Positions 8,381 to 18,656 are shown, counted from the stretch's first letter. The stretch is 64,000 nt of DNA from Pseudomonadota bacterium (GCA_018240745.1 JAFEFF010000175.1:20659-84658); one strand, 5' to 3'. The notes: generated by a model from the letters alone, not told the origin. Numbers and translations: made by a program.

Positions 8381-8415
8381 ATATTGGCCCTGAGCCCGCC
8401 TTCGTCAACCCCCTC

Positions 8416-8471
8416 ACGCCCTCCCCACGTCTTCGGGGGAGGTGGCGCGGCAATCCGCGACGGAGGGAGTC
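8416..8471. repeat. repeat family A, single right-hand unit
   Basis: One unit with the core CCACGTCTTCGGGGGAGG and the flank GGCGCGGCAATCCGCGACGG, in the orientation of the right half of the 1928-2056 pair. The left half of the core has one altered base. It separates the ArsR-type promoter from the DUF559 gene. Confidence 0.8.
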
Positions 8472-8537
8472 AAAAATACAACCAGAGATGGCCGAAACCG
8501 ACGCAATTGCGCCACTTCATGAATCCACCCTCACGGC

Positions 8538-8888
8538 ATGAACCGCTTCGCCCGCACCCTCCGCAAAAACCCGACCGACGCTGAAGCCCACCTTTGGAAC
8601 CACCTCCGCGCCCGGCGCCTCAACGGCTACAAGTTCCGCCGCCAGCGACCGTTCGGCTCCTACGTCCTCGACTTCGTCTGCCTCGAGGCGCGTGTCGCCA
8701 TCGAGCTCGACGGCAGCCAGCATGCCGAGCAGGCGTCATATGACGACCATCGCGACGCATTCATCCGGTCATACGGGCTTCGTATCCTGCGGTTCTGGAA
8801 CAACGACGTCCTGTCCAGGACAGACACCGTGCTGGAGACGATCTGCGAAGCGCTTCGTCGGCCGGAGATGGACGGGCGGTACGACTGA
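8538..8888 (+). CDS. DUF559 family endonuclease-like protein (Vsr-like fold)
   Basis: A 116-residue protein with the full DUF559 pattern: FARTLRKNPTDAEAHLW at the N-terminus, RRLNGYKFRRQRPFGSY, then the restriction-fold core YVLDFVCLEARVAIELDGSQH, with D45, E56 and D58 as likely metal ligands, and LRILRFWNNDVL. The family belongs to the PD-(D/E)xK/Vsr group of small nucleases; biological targets are unproven. Notably the gene lies inside a cluster of repeat A elements, with one unit about 65 bp upstream and three units downstream starting 9 bp after the stop. An ATG at 8538 with no strong Shine-Dalgarno suggests modest expression. Confidence 0.85.
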   Translation: MNRFARTLRKNPTDAEAHLWNHLRARRLNGYKFRRQRPFGSYVLDFVCLEARVAIELDGSQHAEQASYDDHRDAFIRSYGLRILRFWNNDVLSRTDTVLETICEALRRPEMDGRYD

Positions 8889-8896
8889 GAGCCATG

Positions 8897-9031
8897 ACCC
8901 CCTCCGTCAGCGTAAGACGCTGACACCTCCCCCGAAGACGGGGGAGGGCGATGCAGTTTGGGCGGACTTTTCTCCCCAATGCCCTCCCCCGTCTTCGGGG
9001 GAGGTGGCGCGGCAATCCGCGACGGAGGGGG
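8897..9031. repeat. repeat family A, inverted pair
   Basis: The left unit (about 8897-8951) starts CCCCTCCGTCAGCGTAAGAC and the right unit (about 8979-9031) ends CAATCCGCGACGGAGGGG. The units face each other around a spacer of about 27 bp, the same architecture as at 1928-2056. It begins 9 bp after the DUF559 stop. Confidence 0.85.
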
Positions 9032-9100
9032 AGAGCCGCAGACAAGATGTCGATCATTCCAGACCATGATCTGCAATGAGCAACACCTGCTGGGCTGCCT

Positions 9101-9156
9101 TCCCCCTCCGTCAGCGTAAGACGCTGACACCTCCCCCCAAGACGGGGGGGGCGATG
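9101..9156. repeat. repeat family A, single left-hand unit
   Basis: A third left-type unit with CCCCTCCGTCAGCGTAAGAC and a slightly altered core (CTCCCCCCAAGACGGGGGGG). It abuts the stop codon of the DUF72 gene at 9160. The altered core reduces the hairpin, suggesting an older copy. Confidence 0.78.
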
Positions 9157-9159
9157 AAG

Positions 9160-9897
9160 TCAAAGTCTCTCGATCAGCGCCATCGCCGCGGCGGGGTTGC
9201 GCACCTTGGCGCCGGAGATGAAGTAGATGAACACATCGCCCTTCTTGGCCCACGTCTTGGCCTTGTTGGCCCACTTGTCGAGGTCGGCGGGCTTGTAGCC
9301 GGTCTTCACCTTGTCCTCGGTGCCCATCAGGCGGGCGTAGGTGAAGTCCGCCGTCGGCTCGTCGATTTCGGGGAAGTCGGGGTCATGCGCGAAAATGATC
9401 GCGACATTGTGTTGGCGGCAGAGATCGTAGAAGCGCGGGTCCTTGAAGGTGTCGTTGCGCACCTCCAGCGCATGGCGCAGCGGCAGCTTGCCGACTTGCC
9501 TGGGCAACAGGGTCAGGAACGCTGCGATGTCCTGGGGGTCGAACTTCTTGGTGCCCATGAATTGCCAGTTGATCGGCCCGAGCCGGTCGCCGAGCTCGAC
9601 CAGCCCCTGGTTCACGAACCGCTCGACCGATTCCTTGGCCTCCGCCAGCACCCGTCGATTGGTGCAGAAACGCGACGCCTTCATCGAGAAGACGAAGCCG
9701 TCCGGCGTCTCGCTCTTCCACTTCGCCCAGCTCGCCGGCTTGAAGCTCGAATAATACGTGCCGTTGATTTCAATCGATGTGAGTTTGCGGCTGGCGTACT
9801 CGAGCTCACGCTTCTGTGTGAGCTCCTTCGGATAGAACACGCCGCGCCAGGGCTCGAAGGTCCAGCCGCCGATGCCGACATAGGTCTTGCCAGCCAT
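9160..9897 (-). CDS. DUF72 family protein
   Basis: A 245-residue TIM-barrel-like protein of the DUF72 (YecE) family. The opening YVGIGGWTFEPWRGVFYP and the following LTSIEINGTYYSSFKP are the family signature; PDGFVFSMKASRF, ALEVRNDTF and the C-terminal DVFIYFISGAKVRNPAAA also match. The function is not established, although an Fe-S or nucleic-acid-related role has been suggested for the family. The ATG at 9897 (MAGKTYVG) is chosen over the upstream extension because it gives the conserved N-terminus. It is divergent from the RND adaptor gene. Confidence 0.85.
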   Translation of the reverse strand: MAGKTYVGIGGWTFEPWRGVFYPKELTQKRELEYASRKLTSIEINGTYYSSFKPASWAKWKSETPDGFVFSMKASRFCTNRRVLAEAKESVERFVNQGLVELGDRLGPINWQFMGTKKFDPQDIAAFLTLLPRQVGKLPLRHALEVRNDTFKDPRFYDLCRQHNVAIIFAHDPDFPEIDEPTADFTYARLMGTEDKVKTGYKPADLDKWANKAKTWAKKGDVFIYFISGAKVRNPAAAMALIERL

Positions 9898-9965
9898 ACT
9901 GCGCTCCCAATTGGTCTTGGATGTGTATACTCCAGCCAACGCTACAAGAACGAACGAGTACAAGG

Positions 9966-11105
9966 GTGGGCCTTCCGGGACGTCTGATCATGGCGCTGGC
10001 GCTGCTTGCCGGTACACCGGCGGTGGCGCAGATGCCGGGCGGGCCGCCGCCGGCGGTCGGCGTCGTCGCCGCCAGGCAGGAGGCGATCACCCGGTCGAGC
10101 GAGTACATCGCCCGTATCCAGGCGACCAACCGCGTCAACCTGGTGGCTCGCGTCGCGGCCTATCTCGACGAGGTGCTGTTCACCGACGGCGCCGAGGTGA
10201 GGAAGGGCCAGCTCCTGTACCGGCTGGAACAGGGGCCGTTTCAGGCCGACGTCCAGGCCCGGGAGGCCTCGATCGAGCAGTTCAAGGCGCAGTTGCGCAA
10301 CGCCGAGATCGTGCTGCAACGCGCCCAGACGCTGCTGAAGACTCCGGCCGGCCAGCAAGCGACGGTCGATACGGCGCTGGCTGCCCAGGATGCGCTGAAG
10401 GCGCAGATCCTGGGGGCCGAGGCGCAGCTGCAGCAGGCGAAGATCAATCTCGGCTACACCGAGATACGCGCGCCGATCGACGGCAAGATCGGCCGTACCG
10501 CCATCACCGCCGGCAACTATGTCAATCCCGCGAGCGGCACCCTGGTGTCGATCGTCAGCCAGGACCCGATGTACATCGTCTTCCCGGTGTCGACGCGCAG
10601 CGTGATCGAGCTGCAGCAGCGCGCCGGAGGCAAGGCGGGTGCGCTGGTGATCCGGGTACGCCTGCCCGACGGAAGACTGTACGACCAGCCGGGCAAGCTC
10701 GACTTCATCGACAACTCGGTGACCGGCAACACCGACACGATGGTGCTCCGCGGCATCGTGCCGAACCCCAGGCGACTGCTGGTCGACGGCGAGCTGGTGC
10801 AGGCGATCCTGCAGGACGTCAAGCCGACCGAGGCGCTGGCGGTGCCGCGCGCTGCCGTGCTGGCCGACCAGCAGGGCGACTACGTGTTCGTGGTCGGCAA
10901 GGACAACAAGGTCGAGAAGCGCCCGGTCAAGCTCGGCCAGTCGACGCCGGCTCTCGCAGCCGTCACCAGTGGCCTCAGCGAAGGTGAGAACGTGGTGGTC
11001 GACGGCATTCAGCGTGTGCGGCCGGGCCTCACGGTCTCGCCCGGGCCTGCCGCGCAACAGGTCCAGCCGCCGGCCGGAACCATTCCGCAGGCGGCCAAGC
11101 CGTGA
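9966..11105 (+). CDS. RND efflux periplasmic adaptor (membrane fusion protein)
   Basis: About 379 residues from the GTG at 9966, which gives a usable signal peptide (n-region GLPGR, then [16 protein letters not shown]). An ATG at 9921 and one at 9990 are alternatives; 9921 leaves almost no room for a promoter. The protein has the biotinyl-lipoyl half motifs ([20 protein letters not shown] and [20 protein letters not shown]) flanking an alpha-helical hairpin at about 95-155, then beta-barrel and membrane-proximal domains. It would link the inner-membrane pump to an outer-membrane channel. It overlaps the pump gene by 4 bp. No TolC-type gene is adjacent, so the complex probably borrows one. Confidence 0.88.
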   Translation: MGLPGRLIMALALLAGTPAVAQMPGGPPPAVGVVAARQEAITRSSEYIARIQATNRVNLVARVAAYLDEVLFTDGAEVRKGQLLYRLEQGPFQADVQAREASIEQFKAQLRNAEIVLQRAQTLLKTPAGQQATVDTALAAQDALKAQILGAEAQLQQAKINLGYTEIRAPIDGKIGRTAITAGNYVNPASGTLVSIVSQDPMYIVFPVSTRSVIELQQRAGGKAGALVIRVRLPDGRLYDQPGKLDFIDNSVTGNTDTMVLRGIVPNPRRLLVDGELVQAILQDVKPTEALAVPRAAVLADQQGDYVFVVGKDNKVEKRPVKLGQSTPALAAVTSGLSEGENVVVDGIQRVRPGLTVSPGPAAQQVQPPAGTIPQAAKP

Positions 11106-14100
11106 TCTCCGCCGCCTTCATCCGGCGGCCGCGCTTGGCCGTCGTGATCGCGATCGTCATTACCATGGCCGGCGCGATCGCGATGCTGCGCATTCCCGTG
11201 GCGCAGTTTCCCGACATCGTGCCGCCGCGCGTGCAGGTCAGCGCGAACTATCCCGGTGCATCGGCCGCCGTGGTCGAGGCGGCGATCGCCCAGCCGCTCG
11301 AGGCGCAGATCGTCGGCGTCGACAAGATGATCTACATGAAGTCGACCAGCGGCAACGACGGCAGCTACAACCTCACCGTCTCGTTTGCGGTCGGCACCAA
11401 TCCCGACACCGCCACGGTCAACGTCAACAACCGCGTGCAGACGGCGCTCCCGCAGCTGCCGCAGGCGGTGCAGCTTCAGGGCCTGACGGTGATCAAGCGC
11501 TCGGCCGCGGTGCTGCAGTTCATGAACCTCTACAGCGAGACCGGCCAGCTCTCGCCGGTGCAGATCACCAGCTACGCCACCATCAACGTGCTCGACGAGC
11601 TTTCCCGCGTCACCGGCGTCGGCCAGGCTCTGCTGTTCGGCAAGCTCAACTACTCGATGCGCATCTGGTTCGACACCCGGCGGCTGACCAGCCTGAACCT
11701 GGCGCCGTCCGACGTGGTGCAGGCGATCCAGGCGCAGAACGTGCAGGCGCCGGTCGGCCGCATCGGCGCGCGGCCGGTCTCGGACGACCAGCAGTTCCAG
11801 CTCAACGTGCAGACGCAAGGGACTCTCACCACGCCCGAGCAGTTCAGCAACATCGTGCTGCGCGCCAATCCCGACGGCTCGTTGCTGCGCATCGGCGATG
11901 TCGCGCGGGTCGAGATGGGGGCGCAGAACTCCGATACCGAGACGCGCATCAATGGCCGGCCGGCGGTTGGCGTGGCGCTCTACCTCGCGCCCGACGCCAA
12001 TGCGGTGGCGACCGCTGCCGCCGTCGAGCGCACCCTGAACCGGCTGCGCGCCCGCTTCCCGGCCGACCTCAAGGCCTATGTCGTCTACGATTCCACGGTA
12101 TTCGTGAACGACACCATCCACGAGGTGCTGAAGACGGTGTCCGAGGCCTTCGTCCTGGTGGTGATCGTCGTCTTCCTGTTCCTCGGCAGCGTGCGCGCCA
12201 CCATCATCCCGGCGGTCGCGGTGCCGGTCAGCCTGATCGGCACCTTCGCCTTCCTGCTGCTGGCCGGCTATTCGGCCAATACCGTCTCGCTGCTCGCGCT
12301 GGTGCTGGCGATCGGCATCGTGGTCGACGATGCGATCGTCGTGGTCGAGAACGTCGAGCGCGTGATGCAGGAGCATCCCGACATGGAGCCGCACGAGGCG
12401 ACGCTGGAGGCGATGCGGCAGATCACCGGCCCGATCATCGCCATCAGCCTGGTGCTGCTGTCGGTGTTCGTGCCGGTCGCCTTCATCCCCGGCATCTCGG
12501 GCCAGCTGTTCCGGCAGTTCGCGGTGACCATCAGCATCGCCATGCTGATCTCGGCGCTCAATGCGCTGACGCTCTCGCCGGCGCTGTGCGCGATCTTCCT
12601 GCGCCACGAGATCCCGACGCGCGGCCCGATCTACCACGTGCTGCACGCCATCAACCTGGTGCGCGACGGCTACGCCCGCGTCGTGCAGCGGCTGATCCGG
12701 GTGGCGATCGTCTCGCTGCCGCTGGTCGCGCTGATCGGCGCCGGCATCTTCGGCCTGGCGCGCATCACGCCGACCAGCTTCCTGCCCGAGGAGGACCAGG
12801 GTGCGTTCTTCCTCAACGTCCAGTTGCCCGACGGCGCCTCGGTGGCGCGCACCAGCGAGACCATGCGCCAGGTCGAGGCGACGCTGAAGAAGATGCCGCA
12901 GGTGCAGGACGTGTTCGCGGTGATCGGCTTCTCGCTGCTCGACGGCGCCAACGAGGCCAACACCGCCTTCGCGGTCGCCAAGCTGAAGCCGTTCGAGGAT
13001 CGCCGCACCGCGGCCGATTCGGCGCAGGCGCTGATCCGGCGGACCTTCGCCGAGGCCGCGCAGATCCGCACCGCCAACATCGTCGCCTTCAACCTGCCGC
13101 CGATCATCGGCCTCTCCACCAGCGGCGGCTTCGAGTACCAGCTCGAGGCGCTCGAGGGCCAGGATCCGGTGCGGCTGGGTGCCGTGATGGGCGGCGTGGT
13201 CGCCGCCGCCAACCAGGATCCGCGACTCGCGCGCGTGTTCTCGACCTTCACCGCGACCAACCCGTCGATCTACCTCGACATCGACCGCGACAAGGCGCAG
13301 GCACTCGGGCTTGCGATGAACGACGTCTTCACCGCGCTGCAGTCGACCCTGGGCGGCTTCTTCGTCAACAACTTCAACCTCTACGGCCGCACCTGGCAGG
13401 TCAACATCCAGGGCGAGGCGAACGACCGCCGCCGCATCGAGGACATCTTCCAGATCCAGGTGCGCAACCGGCAGGGCGAGATGGTGCCGCTGCGCTCGAT
13501 CGCCGAGCTGCGTTTCGTGCTCGGGCCGCAGGTGATCACCCGCTACAACAACTACCGCTCGATCACCATCAACGGCGCGCCGGCGCCGGGCCGCTCCTCG
13601 GGCGACGCGCTGGTCGCGATGAAGGAGGTGTCCGACAAGACCCTGCCGCCGGGTTTCGCCTTCGAATGGACCGGCACCGCCTTCCAGGAATACGAGGCGG
13701 CGGGGCAGACCGGGCCGATCCTCGCGCTGGCGGTGGTGTTCGCCTACCTGTTCCTGGTGGCGCTGTACGAGAGCTGGGTGATCCCGATGCCGGTGCTGCT
13801 CTCGGTCGCGGTCGGCGTGCTGGGCGCCTATGGCGGCATCCTGATCGCCAAGCTGACGCTCGACCTCTACGCCCAGATCGGCCTGGTGGTGCTGATCGCG
13901 CTCGCCGCCAAGAACGGCATCCTGATCGTCGAGTTCGCCAAGGAGCAGCGCGAGAAGGGGCTCGAGCTGTTCCATGCCGCCACGCTCGGCGCGCGCATGC
14001 GGTTCCGCTCGGTGATGATGACCTCGTTCTCCTTCATCCTCGGCCTGGTGCCGCTGGTGTGGGCGCACGGCGCGGCGCAGATCAGCCGGCGCGACATCGG

Positions 14101-14260
14101 CACCTCGGTGTTCGCCGGCATGCTGGTCGCCAGCACCGTCGGCATCTTCCTGATCCCGATGCTGTACGTGGTGTTCCAGCGCCTGCGCGAGTGGAAGCCG
14201 GGCCGGCTGCGCAACCGCGAGGTCTCCGGCCACTTCCCGAGGAAGCAGCGCGAGCACTGA
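11102..14260 (+). CDS. RND multidrug efflux pump, HAE1 family permease
   Basis: A 1052-residue proton-driven exporter starting at the GTG at 11102, inside the adaptor's stop (GTGA overlap). Length and repeats are those of AcrB-type pumps: TM1 at about 10-30, a large periplasmic loop starting [18 protein letters not shown]2-6 with the charged pair in [16 protein letters not shown], a second periplasmic loop, and TM7-12 with [15 protein letters not shown]. The closing segments after [12 protein letters not shown] are also intact. It should expel hydrophobic toxicants; substrates cannot be read from sequence. No local regulator is present next to the pair. Confidence 0.92.
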   Translation: MISAAFIRRPRLAVVIAIVITMAGAIAMLRIPVAQFPDIVPPRVQVSANYPGASAAVVEAAIAQPLEAQIVGVDKMIYMKSTSGNDGSYNLTVSFAVGTNPDTATVNVNNRVQTALPQLPQAVQLQGLTVIKRSAAVLQFMNLYSETGQLSPVQITSYATINVLDELSRVTGVGQALLFGKLNYSMRIWFDTRRLTSLNLAPSDVVQAIQAQNVQAPVGRIGARPVSDDQQFQLNVQTQGTLTTPEQFSNIVLRANPDGSLLRIGDVARVEMGAQNSDTETRINGRPAVGVALYLAPDANAVATAAAVERTLNRLRARFPADLKAYVVYDSTVFVNDTIHEVLKTVSEAFVLVVIVVFLFLGSVRATIIPAVAVPVSLIGTFAFLLLAGYSANTVSLLALVLAIGIVVDDAIVVVENVERVMQEHPDMEPHEATLEAMRQITGPIIAISLVLLSVFVPVAFIPGISGQLFRQFAVTISIAMLISALNALTLSPALCAIFLRHEIPTRGPIYHVLHAINLVRDGYARVVQRLIRVAIVSLPLVALIGAGIFGLARITPTSFLPEEDQGAFFLNVQLPDGASVARTSETMRQVEATLKKMPQVQDVFAVIGFSLLDGANEANTAFAVAKLKPFEDRRTAADSAQALIRRTFAEAAQIRTANIVAFNLPPIIGLSTSGGFEYQLEALEGQDPVRLGAVMGGVVAAANQDPRLARVFSTFTATNPSIYLDIDRDKAQALGLAMNDVFTALQSTLGGFFVNNFNLYGRTWQVNIQGEANDRRRIEDIFQIQVRNRQGEMVPLRSIAELRFVLGPQVITRYNNYRSITINGAPAPGRSSGDALVAMKEVSDKTLPPGFAFEWTGTAFQEYEAAGQTGPILALAVVFAYLFLVALYESWVIPMPVLLSVAVGVLGAYGGILIAKLTLDLYAQIGLVVLIALAAKNGILIVEFAKEQREKGLELFHAATLGARMRFRSVMMTSFSFILGLVPLVWAHGAAQISRRDIGTSVFAGMLVASTVGIFLIPMLYVVFQRLREWKPGRLRNREVSGHFPRKQREH

Positions 14261-14356
14261 GCCGCCGCGGCGCGTTGCTTCCAGGTCGCCGGACAAGCGG
14301 ACGTTCTCGGCTGATGCTACACTCGACCGCCGATTCGCGCGCATCGGAGGCCAGGC

Positions 14357-15265
14357 ATGAGCATCCAGCAGGCTCTCGCTGGAGGGCGCGTCAGGCTCAG
14401 CCGGTACCGCCCGCCAGCCTGGCGCAGCCGGCTGCACGGATCCGAGTTCACCTGGGCAGTCGCGTTCATCGTCCCGTATGTCGGCGTGCTGCTGGCTTTC
14501 GCCGTCTTTCCGATCGCCTACGGGTTCTGGATGGCCAGCGATCCGGCGCTGTACGTCACGCTGTTCTCGAGCGACGAGTATGTCGAGGCGCTGATCAGCA
14601 CCGCGCTGTACGTCGGCATCGGCGCGAATGCCAGCGTGTTTCTCGCGCTCTTGTTGTCCGGCTTCTTCATGCGTCGCGGCTGGTGGATCAAGGCGCTCTT
14701 GGTTCTCTCGATGCTGCCATGGGTCCTGTCGGCGCAGACGTCGTTCATCTCCTTCCATTGGATGATGATCTACTGGGGCTTCCTGAACAGTCTGCTCGAG
14801 AAATTGCTCGGCATCGCCGGCCCGGATTGGCTCGGCCACTACTGGCTCGCGCTTGGCGCCAACATCATCGCCTACACCTGGAAGACCATGCCGTTCTGGA
14901 CCTTGATCTTCCTCGCCGGGCGCATGGCCATCCCGCAGGACCTCTACGACGCCGCCGCGGTCGACGGCGCCACCGGGCTGCGCCGTCTGGTCCATGTCGT
15001 GATCCCGCTGCTGGCGAACCTCTATTTCATAAGCACCTTGCTCGCGACGATCTGGATGCTCGGCGACTACAACACGCCCGACACGGTGTCGGGCGGCGCG
15101 CCGCTTGGAGCCACCGAGGTCCTGGCCACGGTAGGCGTCGAGTTCCTGCTCGACAACGGTCGCCCCGACCTCGGGGTGGCCGCCGTGATGGCGGCGCTGC
15201 CCGTGCTGATTCCGGCGGGAGTCCTGCTGATCCGCCGGCTCCAGACGAGGGAGGTGCAGCTATGA
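14357..15265 (+). CDS. ABC importer permease, MalF type (first permease pair)
   Basis: A 302-residue inner-membrane permease with about six hydrophobic segments and the ATPase-coupling EAA loop near IPQDLYDAAAVDGATG (residues 195-210). It opens with a cytoplasmic basic stretch and the segment GSEFTWAVAFIVPYVGVLLAF, which is almost repeated in the second MalF-type gene at 17739. The stop overlaps the next start by 4 bp (ATGA). A purine-rich GGAGGCCAGGC precedes the ATG. The carbohydrate or polyol substrate is unknown. The gene starts the transporter cluster, 96 bp after the RND pump. Confidence 0.88.
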   Translation: MSIQQALAGGRVRLSRYRPPAWRSRLHGSEFTWAVAFIVPYVGVLLAFAVFPIAYGFWMASDPALYVTLFSSDEYVEALISTALYVGIGANASVFLALLLSGFFMRRGWWIKALLVLSMLPWVLSAQTSFISFHWMMIYWGFLNSLLEKLLGIAGPDWLGHYWLALGANIIAYTWKTMPFWTLIFLAGRMAIPQDLYDAAAVDGATGLRRLVHVVIPLLANLYFISTLLATIWMLGDYNTPDTVSGGAPLGATEVLATVGVEFLLDNGRPDLGVAAVMAALPVLIPAGVLLIRRLQTREVQL

Positions 15266-16143
15266 GCGTCGCGCTCTCCTCGCGGCGGCGCTCGATCCAC
15301 CGGTGGCGTCGAAGGGCCGATGCGGTTGGCTCGGCCGTGCTTTCGGTTGCGCTGCTGGTCTGGTGGCTGCTGCCGATCTACAACATGCTGCTGATCGCCC
15401 TCGACCCCGAAGGCGAGACCGAATTCAAGGGCGATCTCTGGCCATCGGACCCGACGCTGAAGGCCTTCGCCGGGGTGTTCTTCGAAGGCTACTGGTATCT
15501 CAAGGATTTCTGGCTCCAGTTCGGCAACAGCTTCTTCATCGGCGCCATGACGATGGTGTTGACCGCGCTGATCGGTTCGCTCGGCAGCTTCGCGCTGGGC
15601 CGCATGTGGCGCGGCCGGGCCGGCGTGATCTCGACCGCGGCGCTGCTCCTGTACACCGTGCCGGTCTATTTCCTGGTCATCCCGTTCTACCTGCTGATGC
15701 ACAAATACGGGCTGAACGACACCCTGTGGGCGGTCATCGCCGCGAACGTGACCTTTGCCGTCCCTTACGCGCTGCTGATTCTCCAATGGTACGGACGGCT
15801 GGTTCCGCTCGAGCTCGACGATGCCGCGCGGATCGACGGCGCAACGCCGGTCCAGGTCTACATGCGGATCTATCTGCCGCTCATGGCGCCGGCCCTGGCG
15901 GTGATCGGCATCCTGGCGTTTCTCACCGCCTGGAACGAATATCTGTACCAATTCATCCTGCTCAGCTCCCCCGGCAACAAGACCGTGGCGATATCGCTCG
16001 CCACCTTCTTCGACAACGAATACACGCCCTGGAACTATCCGGCAGCCGCCTCGCTGATCTACGCGCTGCCCCCCATCGTCCTGTTCTTCGCGGTCCGCCG
16101 CTGCATCGCGGCGGGACTGGGATCGCGACGCTTCCGACAGTGA
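15262..16143 (+). CDS. ABC importer permease, MalG type (first permease pair)
   Basis: A 293-residue permease that pairs with the preceding gene. It has about six membrane segments, an EAA loop LELDDAARIDGATPVQVY (about residues 187-204) and the terminal LTAWNEYLYQFILL characteristic of MalG/CUT1 proteins. The C-terminus is basic (RCIAAGLGSRRFRQ). After its stop there is a 207-bp gap (16144-16350) that ends in the ribosome-binding site AGGAGACGACC of the binding-protein gene and probably carries that gene's own promoter. Confidence 0.88.
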   Translation: MSVALSSRRRSIHRWRRRADAVGSAVLSVALLVWWLLPIYNMLLIALDPEGETEFKGDLWPSDPTLKAFAGVFFEGYWYLKDFWLQFGNSFFIGAMTMVLTALIGSLGSFALGRMWRGRAGVISTAALLLYTVPVYFLVIPFYLLMHKYGLNDTLWAVIAANVTFAVPYALLILQWYGRLVPLELDDAARIDGATPVQVYMRIYLPLMAPALAVIGILAFLTAWNEYLYQFILLSSPGNKTVAISLATFFDNEYTPWNYPAAASLIYALPPIVLFFAVRRCIAAGLGSRRFRQ

Positions 16144-16350
16144 GCCGCCTTCCCGGTCACCCGGAAAACACACAGTTTCGGGCGTTCCCCGGGGCCGGGA
16201 GGCATGCTACAGTTTCTTCAAGTCCAACGTAGTTGGTGTTGAGGCGGGCCCGTAGCGTCTGTCCTCCGAGCCTGGCTCATCAGTCGTCCAAAACCAAAAA
16301 AATAGCGTCAGCGTCACGTACGCGGTGCGAACAGGGAACAGGAGACGACC

Positions 16351-17727
16351 ATGGCTCTCATGCGGCGTTCGCTGCTGCAGGGGTCGCTCGGCTTCGCGGC
16401 CGGCAGCCCTCTGGCACGGCCTTATATTGCTAACGCTCAAGCCAAGACGATGTCCGCGTGGTTCGCGCAGGGCTTCGTCGAGGACGAGGACATCGCCCTG
16501 CGCAAGGCCGTCGCCGGCTACGAGAAGGCGAGCGGCAACAAGGTCGAGCTCAGCATCATCCCGTTCGCGCCGCAGCGCCAGAAGATCGTCTCCGCGATCA
16601 CCAGCGGCGTCGTCCCCGACGTGACCCAGAACAACCCGGCTGAGATCCTGCCGCTGTACGCCTGGCAGGACAAATGGATCGAGACCGAGGACATTGTCGA
16701 GACGCAGAAGGCGAGATTCAGTGAAACCGCCCTGAAGTCCGCCCAGGCCTACAACGATGTCACGAAGAAGCGTGCCTACTACGGCGTGCCGCTCCGCGGC
16801 GCCTGCGTGCCTTGTCATACCTGGAAGTCTCTGGTCGAGAAGGCAGACATGAAAATGGCGGATCGTCCGCGGACCTGGGAGGGCTATTTCGACTTCTACA
16901 AGAAGGTCCAGGACAATCTGCGCAAGAAGGGCGAGCGCAAGGTCTATGGGCTCGGTTTCCAGGTAACGGCCAACGGCGTCGACCCGGCCGCCCTGTTCAA
17001 TGCGTTCATGCACGGCTACGGCGGCCAGGGCATCGTCACGCCGGAGGGCAACCTCAACCTCGACGCGAGGATCCGGGAGGCGGCGATCAAGGCCGCCGAG
17101 TATCTCGGTGGGGCATATCGAGACGGCTACGTGCCGCCGAGCGCGATCAACTGGAACGACGCCGACGACAACAACGCCTTCCACGCCAAGCTGATGGTGA
17201 TGGATGTCGATGGCACGATTTCGACCGAGGTCGCGGTCAAGGCCAAGCACCCCGAGTGGTATTTCGACGAGATCGTCACCGATGGCCTGCTTTATCCGAC
17301 CACCAACGATGGCAAGCCGATCACCTGCATCACCGCGATGCTCAATGCGGTGATCCCCAAGGGCGCCAAGAACGTCCCGGTGGCCAAGGAGTTCCTCAAA
17401 TTCCTCATCCAGCCGGAAGTCCTGCAGGACACCGTCGAAACGGGGTTGGGCCGCAACCTGCCTCCGATGCCAGAACTCGCCAAGACGCCGTTCTGGCAGA
17501 ACCCAAAGGACCCGCATTTGAAGGGCTACGTCCAGCAGGGGCTGCTCGGTCCGACCCAGCCGGACTACTACGTCTTCAATCCGGCGATGGCGGAAGTCTA
17601 CGCGCAGCACGTCTACAGCAAGGCGATGATTGCCGTTGCCAAAAAGGGCAAGGCGACCGACGCGGTCGACGCCGCCTTCAACGAGATCAAGGAGATATTC
17701 GCCAAGTATCCGATCAAGCAGTCGTGA
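16351..17727 (+). CDS. ABC importer extracellular substrate-binding protein (carbohydrate type)
   Basis: A 458-residue periplasmic binding protein. The N-terminus MALMRRSLLQGSLGFAAGSP carries a twin-arginine-like RR followed by a hydrophobic stretch; cleavage is likely after ANAQA near residue 31. The mature protein has the lobe pattern of family 1 solute-binding proteins: an early FVEDEDIALRKAVAGYEKAS helix, ITSGVVPDVTQNN, and the hinge-region NAFMHGYGGQGIVTPEGNLNL. It lies between two permease pairs and is the only binding protein in the cluster. Ligand unknown, probably a sugar or polyol. Confidence 0.88.
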   Translation: MALMRRSLLQGSLGFAAGSPLARPYIANAQAKTMSAWFAQGFVEDEDIALRKAVAGYEKASGNKVELSIIPFAPQRQKIVSAITSGVVPDVTQNNPAEILPLYAWQDKWIETEDIVETQKARFSETALKSAQAYNDVTKKRAYYGVPLRGACVPCHTWKSLVEKADMKMADRPRTWEGYFDFYKKVQDNLRKKGERKVYGLGFQVTANGVDPAALFNAFMHGYGGQGIVTPEGNLNLDARIREAAIKAAEYLGGAYRDGYVPPSAINWNDADDNNAFHAKLMVMDVDGTISTEVAVKAKHPEWYFDEIVTDGLLYPTTNDGKPITCITAMLNAVIPKGAKNVPVAKEFLKFLIQPEVLQDTVETGLGRNLPPMPELAKTPFWQNPKDPHLKGYVQQGLLGPTQPDYYVFNPAMAEVYAQHVYSKAMIAVAKKGKATDAVDAAFNEIKEIFAKYPIKQS

Positions 17728-17738
17728 GGGGTGGGACG

Positions 17739-18656
17739 ATGACCGCTACGACCGTATTGGATGTCGGCGCGTCTTCTCCGGGTAAGAGGCGATCGCTCTG
17801 GCGTTATTGGCGCGGGAATCTGAAGGGGTCGGAGTTCACCTGGGCTCTCGCCTTCAGCGTGCCGTACATCGCGGTGTTCCTGGGCTTCGTTGCCTATCCC
17901 GTGTTCTACGGCCTCTGGATGGGCAGCGACCCGGCCCTGTACTCCGACGTGTTTTCTGACGTGATCTACCAGGACACGGTGATCAACACCCTGGTTTTCG
18001 TGGTGCTCGGGGTCAACCTCAAGCTGTTCCTGGCGCTGCTGCTGTCCGGCGTGTTCATGCGGCCGGGCTGGTTGACCAAGGTGATGCTGATGCTGTTCGT
18101 GCTGCCCTGGGCCGTGCCGCAGCTCCCGGCCTTCATCTCGCTCCACTGGATGCTCAACGGCGAGTGGGGCCTGCTGAACAACGCGCTCTGGATTTTGGGC
18201 GGGATCGAGGGTCCGTCGTGGCTGAACGAGCGCTGGACCGCGCTCGGTGCGGCGATCGCCTCGCATCTCTGGAAATGGACGCCGTTCTGGACCGTGATCC
18301 TGCTCGCCGGCCGCATGTCGATCCCGCAGGACATTTACGACGCGGCGAAGGTCGATGGCGCCACCGGGCTGAACCGGTTCCTGTTCGTGACCTTCCCGCT
18401 GCTCGCCAACCTCTACCTGGTGTTGACCCTGCTCGCGACGATCTTCCTGCTCGGCGACTTCAACACGGTATTCTTCGTGACCGGCGGCGGACCCAACAAC
18501 GAAACCCACCTGCTGGCGACGCTCGGCATCCGCAACGCCTTTGACCTTGCCCGGCCCGATCTCGGCGTCGCGGTGGTGATGACGGCACTGCCCGTGCTGA
18601 TCCCGCTGGTGATCATCCTGATGCGCAAGCTGCGGACCACGGAGGTCCAGCTATGA
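17739..18656 (+). CDS. ABC importer permease, MalF type (second permease pair)
   Basis: A 305-residue permease starting at the ATG at 17739, 11 bp after the binding-protein stop and preceded by GGGGTGGGAC. It is a close relative of the permease at 14357: both carry GSEFTWA(L/V)AF near residue 35, SDPALY, a shared pore segment and an EAA loop (IPQDIYDAAKVDGATG against IPQDLYDAAAVDGATG). The similarity suggests tandem duplication of the permease pair. It overlaps the next gene by 4 bp. Confidence 0.88.
   Translation: MTATTVLDVGASSPGKRRSLWRYWRGNLKGSEFTWALAFSVPYIAVFLGFVAYPVFYGLWMGSDPALYSDVFSDVIYQDTVINTLVFVVLGVNLKLFLALLLSGVFMRPGWLTKVMLMLFVLPWAVPQLPAFISLHWMLNGEWGLLNNALWILGGIEGPSWLNERWTALGAAIASHLWKWTPFWTVILLAGRMSIPQDIYDAAKVDGATGLNRFLFVTFPLLANLYLVLTLLATIFLLGDFNTVFFVTGGGPNNETHLLATLGIRNAFDLARPDLGVAVVMTALPVLIPLVIILMRKLRTTEVQL

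Noticed and set aside
8897..9156. Repeat A cluster as a complete insertion sequence
   Set aside because: There is no transposase frame; the only nearby gene is the 116-residue DUF559 protein, and no target-site duplications are visible.
11009..14995. A 1328-codon open frame on the minus strand opposite the RND pump
   Set aside because: It is antisense to a well-supported RND pump and ABC permease, is dominated by Arg/Asp/His-rich low-complexity sequence typical of the complement of GC-rich codons, and matches no family.
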